Positions 48,741-57,571 of a stretch of 64,000 nt of DNA are shown one piece after another. The position numbers and the translations under genes are program-made. Every line of letters begins with the position of its first letter. Position 1 is the stretch's first letter. Origin of the DNA: Synechococcus sp. BIOS-E4-1. Its GTDB lineage: Bacteria; Cyanobacteriota; Cyanobacteriia; PCC-6307; Cyanobiaceae. The stretch is from positions 1 through 64,000 of the forward strand of contig NZ_CP047935.1 of assembly GCF_014279995.1 (NCBI RefSeq), in the 5' to 3' direction. Below the pieces are notes generated by a model. The model was not told where the DNA came from. It did no database searches and worked only from the letters and a program-made list of their open reading frames with translations.

Positions 48741-50546
48741 ATGGCGGGTTCCGGTTTCTCGCAACGAGATGGTCAGCGTCAAACTGGTTTGCGCCAGCAG
48801 CCACTGGTGCTTCTGGCGCTCGTGCTGTTGGTGAGTGCGGCGATGGTCTCTCGTCTGGTGTGGCTTCAGCTGCTTGAGGGTTCCCGCTACCGCCAACTGG
48901 CTGATGAGAATCGCATTCGCCTTGTCCCTCGTTCACCCACGCGAGGGCGACTGCTGGATCGCAAAGGGCGGGTCTTGGCCTCCAGCAAATTGACCTATTC
49001 CCTCTATGTCGAGCCACGTTTGGTGGATGATGCCAGCTGGCCCGACCTGCGTGATCGTCTGGCCCGTTTGCTCAGCCTTGATGCGGCCGTGCTGGATCAG
49101 CGCCGTGGCAGCGGCCAGGCGCGGGACGGTTATCGCATCAATCTGGCTACGGACCTCAAGCCTGAACAGGTTCTGCGTTTCCGTGAGCAGTCGCTGGGAT
49201 TGAAGGGTGCCCAGGTGGATGTGGACATTCTGCGCTTCTACCCCCACGGAACCCTGGCAGCCCATGCCCTGGGTTACACCCAGCCAATCACGGAGGAGGA
49301 GTACAAGACCCTTGCTGAAAAGGGATACAAAATTCGAGATCGCATTGGACGCATCGGCGTGGAGGCGGCCTATGAAAGTCATCTCCGCGGTGCCTGGGGT
49401 GGGCAGATGCTGGAGGTGAATGCCATGGGCGAGGTGCAGCGTCATCTCGGGGATCGTCCTTCGGTGGCAGGCAAGGACCTCAAGCTCACTCTTGATCTGG
49501 ATCTTCAGAAGGCTGCGGAGCAGGCATTAGCTGACAAGCCTGGTGGCGCGATCGTCGCCATGGATCCCAGAAATGGCGCCATTCTTGCTCTGGCCAGCAA
49601 ACCCACGTTCGATCCCAATTTCTTTTCCAAGCTCGTCACCACCCAGAAGGAGTACGACGCACTGTTTTCCAATCCGAAAAAGCCCCTGCTCAGCCGGTCC
49701 ATGAATGCCTATGACCCCGGCAGCACATGGAAGGCCGTTACGGCGATGGCCGGCATGGAGTCCGGTAAGTTTCCTGCCGATACGAAACTCAACACCACCG
49801 CCTGCATTACCTACGGAGGTCATTGCTTCCCTGATCACAACGGTGCAGGCTTCGGTCGTATTGGCTATGCCGATGCCTTGCGTTTTTCCAGCAACACCTT
49901 CTTCTACCAAGTTGGTGTTGGCTCGGGATCCCTTGCGCTGAAGAAAGCTGCAGACGCACTCGGTTTCCAACAAAAGACCGGAATCGAGATCGGCTGGGAG
50001 GAAAGTGTGGGCCTGGTGGGTGACGAAGCTTGGGCGGCGGCGGGTCGGGGCTGGGCCGACCCCGGAACAACCCCGTGGATTCCTGAGGACATGGCCAGTG
50101 CTTCCATCGGCCAGTCGGTGGTGCAGATCACTCCCCTGCAGCTGGCCAGGGCTTATTCGGTGTTCGCGAATGGTGGCTGGCTGGTCACGCCTCATCTGGC
50201 TGATCAGGGGCTGGACTGGACTGACCCTGCCAGGCGCTCTAAAGTGGATATCAAACCATCCACCCTCAACAAGATCCGCGAGGGTTTGCTCAAGGTGGTG
50301 TCTGATGGCACCGGTTACGGATTGAATGGTCCTGGCATTCCACCGGCCGGGGGCAAGACGGGTACAGCTGAAGACAGTACCGGCGGACCGGACCATGCCT
50401 GGTTCGCTACGTATGCGCCCTATCCGGAGGGGAAGATCGTGATCGTGGCGTTCGCTCAGAACACACCTGGCGGCGGATCAGTGCACGCACTGCCGATGGC
50501 CAAAAAGGTGATGGAGGTCTGGAACCGCACGCGCGGCAAGCCATGA
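48741..50546 (+). CDS. Penicillin-binding protein 2-type transpeptidase
   Basis: The 601-residue product is a class B penicillin-binding protein with an N-terminal membrane anchor (residues 25-45). The catalytic SxxK is S328-K331 (STWK), SxN lies in SSNTFF, and KTG is in GGKTGTAED. The N-terminal dimerisation domain includes PTRGRLLDRKG and GRIGVEAAYESHLRG. It resembles MrdA (PBP2), used in cell elongation, more than FtsI; the symbol is left open. ATG at 48741 is used, with TTG at 48732 as alternative. Confidence 0.9.
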   Translation: MAGSGFSQRDGQRQTGLRQQPLVLLALVLLVSAAMVSRLVWLQLLEGSRYRQLADENRIRLVPRSPTRGRLLDRKGRVLASSKLTYSLYVEPRLVDDASWPDLRDRLARLLSLDAAVLDQRRGSGQARDGYRINLATDLKPEQVLRFREQSLGLKGAQVDVDILRFYPHGTLAAHALGYTQPITEEEYKTLAEKGYKIRDRIGRIGVEAAYESHLRGAWGGQMLEVNAMGEVQRHLGDRPSVAGKDLKLTLDLDLQKAAEQALADKPGGAIVAMDPRNGAILALASKPTFDPNFFSKLVTTQKEYDALFSNPKKPLLSRSMNAYDPGSTWKAVTAMAGMESGKFPADTKLNTTACITYGGHCFPDHNGAGFGRIGYADALRFSSNTFFYQVGVGSGSLALKKAADALGFQQKTGIEIGWEESVGLVGDEAWAAAGRGWADPGTTPWIPEDMASASIGQSVVQITPLQLARAYSVFANGGWLVTPHLADQGLDWTDPARRSKVDIKPSTLNKIREGLLKVVSDGTGYGLNGPGIPPAGGKTGTAEDSTGGPDHAWFATYAPYPEGKIVIVAFAQNTPGGGSVHALPMAKKVMEVWNRTRGKP

Positions 50547-50547
50547 T

Positions 50548-51696
50548 TCAGGCGGCAGCGCTGATTTGCTGCTTCTGGAGAACTTTGCGGTAGTAGCCGC
50601 GCAGCTGCTCAGTTGCACCAGCCCAGCCCCAGCGTTCCGCTTCGTCCCGGGCAGCTCTTCGCAGCGACTGGCGTTCGATGTCATTGCCTAGCAGGCGACG
50701 CGTGGCTGTGATCAGGCTGGCAGCACCTCCATCATTGCCGTCGGGTTCATACAAACAGCCATTGACGCCGTCGGTGATGATGTCGGGAATGCCGCCGCGA
50801 TTGGCTCCTACCACAGGGCAACCGGCTGCCATCGCTTCCAGCAGGACCAGTCCGAGAGTCTCCGTACTGGAGGGGAAGAGGAAGGCATCACCGCTTGCAT
50901 AGGCGCTGGCCAGCTCTTCACCGGCGAGATAGCCCACAAATGTGGTGGCCGTGCCTTCGAAATGCTTTTCCAGCTGCTGGCGGTGGGGTCCGTCGCCGAC
51001 CAGCGCCAGACGAGCATCGGGAAGTGCTTCGAGCACGGGTTTGATGCGCTCGATCTGCTTCTCGGCGGAAAGCCGGCCCACGTAGAGCAGCAGAGCACCG
51101 CGGTCGTCTTGATCACCCGTGAGGCGTTGACGCATGGCATTGCTGCGCAGTTCAGGACTGAACAGTTCGGTGTCTACCCCTCGCTGCCAGAGATCCGTGT
51201 GCTGAATGCCCTTGTCACTCAGCTCCTGAACCATGGCGGTGGAGGTGCACAGATTCAAAAGGGCCTGGTTATGAGCGGCTTTCAGGAGTTCCCACAGCAG
51301 TGGTTCGAGCATGCCCATGCCGTAGTGCTCGAGGTACTTGGGCAGATGGGTGTGATAACTGGCAACCAGCGGGATGGATTTGGTCTTGGCCAGCCAGATT
51401 CCCCCGAGCCCCAGCACCGCTGGATTGACAACGTGGATGAGGTCAGGCTGGAAATTGTCGATCGCTTCGGAGACAGCCGGCCGCGGCAGAGCCAGCTTCA
51501 GCTCCGGATAGAGCGGCAGAGGCATCGCGGGCACACCGATCAGGCGGGCACCCATGTAGTCCTCTGGACAGCCTTCCGGGCAGAACACCATCACCTCATC
51601 GCCGGCGTCCACCAGGTGCTTCACCGTTTTGGTGAGGCGGGTCACGATGCCGTCGACCTTGGGCAGGAAGGTTTCGGTGAAGAAGGCGATTTTCAA
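50548..51696 (-). CDS. sqdX: Sulfoquinovosyltransferase SqdX
   Basis: SqdX transfers sulfoquinovose from UDP-sulfoquinovose to diacylglycerol, making the sulfolipid SQDG of thylakoid membranes. The 382-residue product is a GT4-type transferase with FFTETFLPKVDGIVTRL at the N-terminus, YVGRLSAEKQIERIKP and SSTETLGLVLLEAMAAGCP near the C-terminus. The start is TTG. It follows sqdB after 14 bp; the pair forms the SQDG operon. Confidence 0.94.
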   Translation of the reverse strand: MKIAFFTETFLPKVDGIVTRLTKTVKHLVDAGDEVMVFCPEGCPEDYMGARLIGVPAMPLPLYPELKLALPRPAVSEAIDNFQPDLIHVVNPAVLGLGGIWLAKTKSIPLVASYHTHLPKYLEHYGMGMLEPLLWELLKAAHNQALLNLCTSTAMVQELSDKGIQHTDLWQRGVDTELFSPELRSNAMRQRLTGDQDDRGALLLYVGRLSAEKQIERIKPVLEALPDARLALVGDGPHRQQLEKHFEGTATTFVGYLAGEELASAYASGDAFLFPSSTETLGLVLLEAMAAGCPVVGANRGGIPDIITDGVNGCLYEPDGNDGGAASLITATRRLLGNDIERQSLRRAARDEAERWGWAGATEQLRGYYRKVLQKQQISAAA

Positions 51697-51710
51697 GGGA
51701 AGGGCCTGAT

Positions 51711-52907
51711 TCAGGAGGCGGAGCCGATGGCTTGTGCCTGGGTTTTGGTCCAGGCAGAGGTGCAGAGGATGCGGTTGCGATCGCAGCGATCGGCGTAACG
51801 AGTGGCGATTTCCACCACTTCTTTCAACAGACCGTCGTCGAGTGTTGTGGGGTTGAGCCCCAGCTCAATGAAACAACGATTGTCCACGATCAGGTCGTTT
51901 TCAACAGCTTCATTGCGAGGGTTGGGCAGGTTGTTCACCTTGGCTCCGGTGAGTGCGGCCACTTTGTTGGCCAACTCGCCCACCTGATGGCTTTCAGTCA
52001 TCTGGTTGAAGATCTTGACCCGTTCGCCTTGGTCGGGGGGATTGTCCAGGGCCAGCTGGACGCAGCGCACGGAGTCGCGGATGTGGATGAAGGCACGGGT
52101 CTGGCCTCCTGTGCCGTGCACGGTGAGTGGATAGCCAATGGCCGCCTGCATCAGGAAGCGATTGAGCACGGTTCCGTAGTCGCCGTCGTAATCAAAACGA
52201 TTTGTGAGCCTTGGGTCGCGATCCGTCGCCTCTGTGTTCGTGCCCCAGACGATGCCCTGATGCAGGTCCGTGATGCGCACCTTGTCGTTCTTGTTGTAGT
52301 AGAGGAAGAGCAACTGATCCAGCGTCTTGGTCATGTGATAGACGCTGCCGGGGCTGGCTGGATGAAGGATTTCTTCCTCAAAGCGGCTGCCATCGGGTTG
52401 GGGGACCTCCACCTTCAGATAGCCCTCAGGGATGGTGGCGCCTCTGTGCGAGCCATACCCGTAGACGCCCATGGTGCCCAGGTGGACCACATGAATGTCT
52501 TGGCCGGATTCCACGATGGCGGCCAGCAGGTTGTGGGTGCCATTGACGTTGTTGTCAACGGTGTAGCGCTTGGTTGCGCTGCTTTTCATCGAATAGGGAG
52601 CTGCGCGCTGCTCCGCGAAGTGCACCACAGCTTCGGGTTTTTCCTGGTTGAGCAGATCCACCAGGCGCTGATATTCATGCGCAATGTCCATATGGACGAA
52701 GCGCATGGGCTTGCCGCCTGTCTCCTGCCAGGCTTTGAGGCGATCACCGATGTTCGCAATTGGTGTGAGTGATTCAACCTCCAGATCGATGTCGATCTTG
52801 CGCCGGCTCAGGTTGTCCACGATCACAACATCGTGGCCCTGATCCGCCAGATTCACGGCGCAGGGCCAGCCGCAGAAGCCGTCACCACCGAGAACGAGAA
52901 CTTTCAC
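51711..52907 (-). CDS. sqdB: UDP-sulfoquinovose synthase
   Basis: SqdB makes UDP-sulfoquinovose from UDP-glucose and sulfite. The 398-residue product begins VKVLVLGGDGFCGWPC, the NAD-binding Rossmann turn. It has HFAEQRAAPYSM, TMGVYGYG, the catalytic YHMTK motif and FNQMTESHQVGELANK. GTG at 52907 with upstream GGAG is preferred over a TTG at 52940. It leads sqdX. Confidence 0.95.
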   Translation of the reverse strand: MKVLVLGGDGFCGWPCAVNLADQGHDVVIVDNLSRRKIDIDLEVESLTPIANIGDRLKAWQETGGKPMRFVHMDIAHEYQRLVDLLNQEKPEAVVHFAEQRAAPYSMKSSATKRYTVDNNVNGTHNLLAAIVESGQDIHVVHLGTMGVYGYGSHRGATIPEGYLKVEVPQPDGSRFEEEILHPASPGSVYHMTKTLDQLLFLYYNKNDKVRITDLHQGIVWGTNTEATDRDPRLTNRFDYDGDYGTVLNRFLMQAAIGYPLTVHGTGGQTRAFIHIRDSVRCVQLALDNPPDQGERVKIFNQMTESHQVGELANKVAALTGAKVNNLPNPRNEAVENDLIVDNRCFIELGLNPTTLDDGLLKEVVEIATRYADRCDRNRILCTSAWTKTQAQAIGSAS

Positions 52908-52965
52908 CCCAAACTCCTGCTGAAGCGTGCGAGCCGCCAATGAGGTGCAAGCTACTACAGGGTTT

Positions 52966-53133
52966 TCAGCTGATCGCCACGGTCAGGGCCATCAGTGCCA
53001 CCACCAGTACTGAGCCGCTGATGATCAACACTCTGGAGGCACTGCTGCGGCTGGTTTCCTTGGCAATCACGTCCATGCGCGGTTCCTTGGCGAAGGCATT
53101 CAGACGTCCACCGTCTTCGGTTGTGACCTGCAT
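52966..53133 (-). CDS. Psb34-like small photosystem-associated membrane protein
   Basis: This 55-residue gene on the minus strand is too short for a typical ORF cut-off. The product begins MQVTTEDGGRLNAFAKEPRM; its soluble N-terminus is followed by one hydrophobic helix (residues 34-55, VLIISGSVLVVALMALTVAI). The segment EDGGRLNxFAKEP is, from memory, the signature of Psb34/Ssl1498, which binds photosystem II during assembly. Its place in this family is inference. It lies between sqdB and thiG, separate from other photosystem genes. Confidence 0.8.
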   Translation of the reverse strand: MQVTTEDGGRLNAFAKEPRMDVIAKETSRSSASRVLIISGSVLVVALMALTVAIS

Positions 53134-53220
53134 GGGTCCTTTGTGACTGGACGGACCTTATGAGTGCAATTGCTTAACGACCTCTTTTATGTCGCTTGCT
53201 TCATGTCACTTCACCACTCT

Positions 53221-54030
53221 TTACTTCACCAGACCGGTGGTCGGAGAGCTGGCACTGGCTTGTTCGAGTTTCGGAAGTCGGCCTGAAAGGTAAGCCGTGC
53301 GACCCGCTTGAACGGCCTGACCCATCGCTTCAGCCATGGCCGCTGGGTTGCCCGCCAGGGCAATGGCGCTGTTCACCAAGACCGCATCAGCACCCATTTC
53401 CAGGGCCGCAGCGGCTTCACTCGGTACCCCGATCCCTGCGTCCACCACGACTGGAACACCAGCATTTTCGATGATCAGTGCAATGTTGGAAGCGTTGCGC
53501 AGCCCCTGACCGGATCCGATCGGTGAGCCCAGAGGCATCACTGTTGCGCAGCCCACCTCCTCCAGCCGTTGTGCAAGCAGCGGATCGGCATTGATGTAGG
53601 GCAGCACCGTAAATCCTTCCTTCACAAGCTGTTCGGCAGCCTCAAGAGTTCCGAAGGGGTCAGGTAACAGGTGACGGCTGTCAGGAATCACCTCCAGCTT
53701 CACAAACGTGTTGTCCTCCTGACCTGCAAGCTTGGCCAGCTCGCGGCCCAGCCTGGCTACGCGCACGGCTTCATCAGCATTGGCACAGCCTGCGGTGTTG
53801 GGCAGCATCCAGATCCGTGTCCAGTCGATGGCCTCCATCAGGCCGGCATGTCCGGCTGCCACGGTTTGCACGCGCCTGACGGCCACGGTCACCATGTCGC
53901 AATCGGAGCGAACGAGGCTTTGCTGCATCGCTTCCAGATTGGGATATTTGCCCGTGCCGGTGAACAGCCTGCTGTTGAACTGCCGACCACCGATCAGAAG
54001 TGGGTCGGTGCTGGGCGGGGTCGATGCCAT
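53221..54030 (-). CDS. thiG: Thiazole synthase
   Basis: ThiG builds the thiazole ring of thiamine. The product has [65 protein letters not shown] and [16 protein letters not shown], the last being the catalytic region. Start at 54030 gives 269 residues, the usual family length; ATG at 54081 (286 residues) is an alternative. It is divergent from the next plus-strand gene. Confidence 0.93.
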   Translation of the reverse strand: MASTPPSTDPLLIGGRQFNSRLFTGTGKYPNLEAMQQSLVRSDCDMVTVAVRRVQTVAAGHAGLMEAIDWTRIWMLPNTAGCANADEAVRVARLGRELAKLAGQEDNTFVKLEVIPDSRHLLPDPFGTLEAAEQLVKEGFTVLPYINADPLLAQRLEEVGCATVMPLGSPIGSGQGLRNASNIALIIENAGVPVVVDAGIGVPSEAAAALEMGADAVLVNSAIALAGNPAAMAEAMGQAVQAGRTAYLSGRLPKLEQASASSPTTGLVK

Positions 54031-54121
54031 TGAAGGAGCTGCGGACTGGTGGGGAACCGGATCGGAAGTCGAACAGGCCATGGTTGAGGGACCTACCCTG
54101 CGGCAATCATCCGTTCTCGTC

Positions 54122-54643
54122 ATGCCCATCACTATGGACATGAACGCGCCGATCGAGATTCCGGCGACGTTCGAACCGTCCTTACCTCTTGATGCCTCCA
54201 CCTTGGAGGATCCCCTTGAGATTGAAGGTTTGGTTCAGCGTTTTGATCCGATCGCCAGGGCCGCCAATATCGCAACGTCGATGCCCAGAGAGTGGTGCGG
54301 CAGTTATCTGTCTTTCACAAGCGGCAACAGCGTGGATGTGAAGCTCACCTTGGCGAGTGTTCAGCCCATCGGACAGATGGTTGATCTGAGGGGAAACATG
54401 CAGATCGGCGAGATCAGCACTCCGGTGCAGGGCAATCTCAATGCCTCATCTGATCAGGTGGATTTATTGCCTCTCGCTAGCCAGCTCACGGATGAACTCG
54501 AGCCGGGTGGCAGTTACCTCGGTCTTCAAGGGATGACTCTTTCGAGTTGGCAGGCTCCACGAATCACCAATCGTGGTGGCAGCCTCAGTCTGGCTCCAAG
54601 CTGCCCTGGTTCAGAAGCCCCTGCCGTCAGGGCTCTCTGGTGA
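54122..54643 (+). CDS. Conserved hypothetical protein
   Basis: The 173-residue product has an acidic N-terminus ([20 protein letters not shown]), a central region ([20 protein letters not shown], then [17 protein letters not shown]) and a C-terminal end rich in Ser and Pro. No family was recognised; it looks like a beta-rich soluble domain. Start at 54122 is the first of several in-frame ATGs (54134, 54140). Its 3' end overlaps the next gene by 33 bp. Confidence 0.7.
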   Translation: MPITMDMNAPIEIPATFEPSLPLDASTLEDPLEIEGLVQRFDPIARAANIATSMPREWCGSYLSFTSGNSVDVKLTLASVQPIGQMVDLRGNMQIGEISTPVQGNLNASSDQVDLLPLASQLTDELEPGGSYLGLQGMTLSSWQAPRITNRGGSLSLAPSCPGSEAPAVRALW

Positions 54644-55201
54644 GTTCTTCTGCGGTTCAATGAATGAGCTGCTTGTTCGACCTTTGGCTGTCCGCTCCAA
54701 ACGTTTCAGTCGGTTTTTTGCTGTTTTGTTCGCGGGGTCAAGCGTTAGCACTTTGCGGTACAGCTCAGCTGCCTCCTCCCTGTTGAGAAGTCGCTCCTGT
54801 GCAAAGGCGAGATTGTTGAGGGCCACTGGATAATCCTGCTTCGCCTGCAGAGCGAATTTGTAATGACGCACAGCGCCAGAAAAATCCTTCTGAGCAGCCA
54901 GAGAAAATCCCAGTGCGTTCTGGATCAGTGCCCGTGCTTCCTGAGGTTCTTGGTTCAGGCGTTTCACGGCCTGACGCAATGTCGCTGTGGCCTTCGGGTA
55001 CAAACGCTTGCGTAGTTGGACACAGGCGAGCTCATAAAGATCACCGGCATCTTTGGAGGATCCGGCTTCGGACTGCTCGAGACGAATGAGCTCCAATTCA
55101 TCACGACGCACTCGTAGAAGCTGACGACCTGCAATGACGGCAGCAATTGCAAGCAAGCCGATCAGCCCAAGCAGGTAGGTCTGCGGCAGGAAGGAATTCA
55201 T
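54611..55201 (-). CDS. TPR protein, Ycf37-like
   Basis: The 196-residue product has an N-terminal membrane helix (LLGLIGLLAIAAVIAG) and three TPR repeats, for example DLYELACVQLRKRLYPKATATL and AVRHYKFALQAKQDYPVALNNLAF. Membrane-anchored TPR proteins of this size include Ycf37, a photosystem I assembly factor; that identity is inference. It overlaps the convergent hypothetical gene and lies just after rplT on the same strand. Confidence 0.75.
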   Translation of the reverse strand: MNSFLPQTYLLGLIGLLAIAAVIAGRQLLRVRRDELELIRLEQSEAGSSKDAGDLYELACVQLRKRLYPKATATLRQAVKRLNQEPQEARALIQNALGFSLAAQKDFSGAVRHYKFALQAKQDYPVALNNLAFAQERLLNREEAAELYRKVLTLDPANKTAKNRLKRLERTAKGRTSSSFIEPQKNSPESPDGRGF

Positions 55202-55213
55202 GAAGGCTGGTTA

Positions 55214-55233
55214 AGCGCCCGTGAAGGGACGCT
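55214..55233 (-). terminator. Weak hairpin after rplT
   Basis: AGCG plus CCC pairs imperfectly with GGG plus GCGCT over 55214-55233, just after the rplT stop on the minus strand. No T-run follows, so it is only a candidate. Confidence 0.3.
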
Positions 55234-55235
55234 AT

Positions 55236-55583
55236 TCAAGCCTGAGTTGCATTCACCACATTGGCGAAGCTGGAGGGGTCCACCACTGCCATTTGTGCCA
55301 GCATTTTGCGGTTCAGGCGTACATCCGCTTTTTTGAGGCCACCGATCAAACGGCTGTAACTCACCCCATTCAAGCGAGCTGCAGCGTTGATTCTGGCAAT
55401 CCACAAACGGCGAAAATCACGCTTACGCCGGCGCCGGTCACGGTAGGCATTGCATAAAGCCTTCATGACCCGCTGATTGGCGGTGCGGAAGAGGGTTCCG
55501 TTGCTGCCGCGGAAGCCGCGAGCCAGGCGGAGGATCTTGTTGCGCCGCTTACGGGCGACGTTGCCTCTTTTAACGCGTGCCAT
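55236..55583 (-). CDS. rplT: Ribosomal protein L20
   Basis: L20 is an early-assembling protein of the 50S subunit and regulates its own operon in some bacteria. The 115-residue product is basic at the N-terminus ([19 protein letters not shown], then [20 protein letters not shown]) with the family C-terminus [20 protein letters not shown]. It follows rpmI by 68 bp; infC is not adjacent. Confidence 0.97.
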   Translation of the reverse strand: MARVKRGNVARKRRNKILRLARGFRGSNGTLFRTANQRVMKALCNAYRDRRRRKRDFRRLWIARINAAARLNGVSYSRLIGGLKKADVRLNRKMLAQMAVVDPSSFANVVNATQA

Positions 55584-55651
55584 GGGTCTTGAGAAAGGGA
55601 GTTAAGGGAGATGTGTTCAGATCCGTCACTGCTCTGGAAGCGAGCTAGGAC

Positions 55652-55849
55652 TCAGGCGTAGGGCATCATCAGGGCCACGCGCTCTTCGTCAGTGCGATCA
55701 ACGACAGCTTTCGTTTTCAGGTGTCTCTTCAATTTCGGACTTTTGTGATCCAGGAGGTGATTGTGAAATGCGCGACGTCGCAGGAATTTGCCTGTGCCTG
55801 TTGCTTTGAACCGCTTGGCGGCTGCTTTGCGGGTCTTGAGCTTGGGCAT
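55652..55849 (-). CDS. rpmI: Ribosomal protein L35
   Basis: L35 is a small basic protein of the 50S subunit. The 65-residue product [20 protein letters not shown] has the family pattern including [25 protein letters not shown] at 55849 is the standard start; the open frame continues upstream to 55909 without support. It is divergent from the SpoIID-like gene across about 107 bp that include an 8-C tract (55893-55900). Confidence 0.96.
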   Translation of the reverse strand: MPKLKTRKAAAKRFKATGTGKFLRRRAFHNHLLDHKSPKLKRHLKTKAVVDRTDEERVALMMPYA

Positions 55850-55956
55850 TTCTCTGGCGGCGCGTTGCACAAACGACAAACATAGAACCTCACCCCCCCC
55901 TTCAGCCAAACCCTTTGTCCAGCTTCATGCTCAGATCCGCTGTCAAGCTCGCTGCC

Positions 55957-57564
55957 ATGTCTCGTTCTGCACCAGATGCAGTCTTCAGACTCCTCCCCTG
56001 GATCTGGCTTCCGGTCTGTGCTGCCCTGGGCTGTCAGGCCGAGGTCATTGAGCAGCAGGTAATTGAGCAGCCTTCTCCTCAGTCTGAGGTTGTTGCGGTT
56101 CCGACTCATCGAGGCGTTCCCTTGCCGCCCTCGGCCAGGAATTCCGTTCTCTGGGTATCACTCGATGATCATCTCGGGGTGGGAACGCGGCCCGATCGAT
56201 CGGCTGCTCAATTGACGTTGATCAGCGCGGGAGCGGCTCCTCTGCAACTGCGTGATCGGACCGGAAAGCTTGTGTCGTCGGCTGACCGGCTGCGCTTCAG
56301 CTGGCGACTGGTTGCTCTTCCGGAACCTCTCGACGTGGCCCGACGTGTTGCGGGACCCTTCGCGAGTTTCGAGTCTGCGGACCAGATCGCCCAGCGATGG
56401 GGTGCTCAGGGGGTGAAGGCTCAGGTGGCCCATCCAGGCGAATGGGAGGTTTGGGCTCCTGCTGATGCGCAGGATCTTTCAGGTGTGTCATTGCGCGATG
56501 TCAGTGAGCGCATCAGCAGTGTGGTGATGCCCGTGCTCGAGGGCCCCACGGGTGGTCGAACCCTGCAGGGGCCTCTGCAGGTGCAAGCTTCCGACGGCAT
56601 GCGCTGGAAGGGTGGGGTTCTGCGTGGACCGTTCCGTCTTCAGGCGGATGCCTACGGCAGCTGGACGTTGCTGGAGAAGCTTCCGCTCGAGCGTTATCTC
56701 GAGGGTGTGGTGCCCCACGAGATCGGAGCCGGATCCCCAGCGGCGGCGTTACAGGCCCAGGCCGTGCTGGCCCGCACCTGGGCTTTGGCCAACAGCCATC
56801 GCTTCGCTCTGGATGGATATCACCTCTGCAGTGACACCCAATGCCAGGTGTACAGCGATCCACGGATGGCCAGCCCATCGGTGCGACAGGCCATCCGTGC
56901 CACGGCTGGTGAGGTTTTGTTGTGGGATGGGCAGCCGATTCATGCCGTGTATCACGCCACCAATGGCGGAGTCAGTGCTCACGCTGAGGAGGCCTGGGAT
57001 ATGGAGCCACTGCCCTACGTGAGGGTGCAGGCGGATGGCCTGAGCTCCTGGGGTCAGTCGCTCTCCCTGCCTCTGAGCAGCAACCAGGGTGTGCAGTCTC
57101 TGCTGAAAGGCGGGGATGGTGCTTATGGAGCAGGTCATCCCCGGTTTCGCTGGAGTCGCGTCTACACCGCAGGACAGCTTGGTCAGGCACTTGCCGCTGC
57201 CGGTCAGGGGAATGCTGCTCCCACATCGATCAGCGTGCAGAAGCGCGGGCCCAGTGGCCGGGTGCTCTCGCTTGAACTTGACCGGGATCGTGGAGCGGCG
57301 CCTGTGGTTCTGAAACTGGATGCCATCCGGCGCACCCTTCGCCGTTTGCCCAGCACGTTGTTTGTTGTTGAAGCTGAAGGGGCGGGGGTCTGGCGCTTCC
57401 GAGGCGGAGGGTTTGGCCATGGAGTGGGGCTGTCCCAGGCAGGTGCAATCGATCTGGCCGATCGCGGTTGGAGTGCTCAGCGGATCCTTCAGCACTATTA
57501 CCCCGGAACCCAGTTGGGGCCATTCACAGTGCCTGCCGGGTCCGTACCTGCTGAGGCCCCCTAA
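55957..57564 (+). CDS. SpoIID/LytB-domain lipoprotein
   Basis: The 535-residue product starts with a lipoprotein-like signal (IWLPVCAALGC). Around the middle is the SpoIID core: LERYLEGVVPHEIGAGSP, ALQAQAVLARTWALANSHRF, GYHLCSDTQCQVYS. Near the C-terminus are FRGGGFGHGVGLSQAGAIDLA and ILQHYYPGTQL. SpoIID-type proteins cleave peptidoglycan as lytic transglycosylases. The role in a non-sporulating cyanobacterium is probably cell wall remodelling (inference). Start is uncertain: ATG at 55957 or 55927. Confidence 0.85.
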   Translation: MSRSAPDAVFRLLPWIWLPVCAALGCQAEVIEQQVIEQPSPQSEVVAVPTHRGVPLPPSARNSVLWVSLDDHLGVGTRPDRSAAQLTLISAGAAPLQLRDRTGKLVSSADRLRFSWRLVALPEPLDVARRVAGPFASFESADQIAQRWGAQGVKAQVAHPGEWEVWAPADAQDLSGVSLRDVSERISSVVMPVLEGPTGGRTLQGPLQVQASDGMRWKGGVLRGPFRLQADAYGSWTLLEKLPLERYLEGVVPHEIGAGSPAAALQAQAVLARTWALANSHRFALDGYHLCSDTQCQVYSDPRMASPSVRQAIRATAGEVLLWDGQPIHAVYHATNGGVSAHAEEAWDMEPLPYVRVQADGLSSWGQSLSLPLSSNQGVQSLLKGGDGAYGAGHPRFRWSRVYTAGQLGQALAAAGQGNAAPTSISVQKRGPSGRVLSLELDRDRGAAPVVLKLDAIRRTLRRLPSTLFVVEAEGAGVWRFRGGGFGHGVGLSQAGAIDLADRGWSAQRILQHYYPGTQLGPFTVPAGSVPAEAP

Positions 57565-57571
57565 AGTCCCA

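Noticed and set aside
51732-52772. Plus-strand 346-residue frame opposite sqdB
   Set aside because: It is antisense to sqdB, and its Val/Gly/His-rich sequence looks like a reversed-frame shadow.
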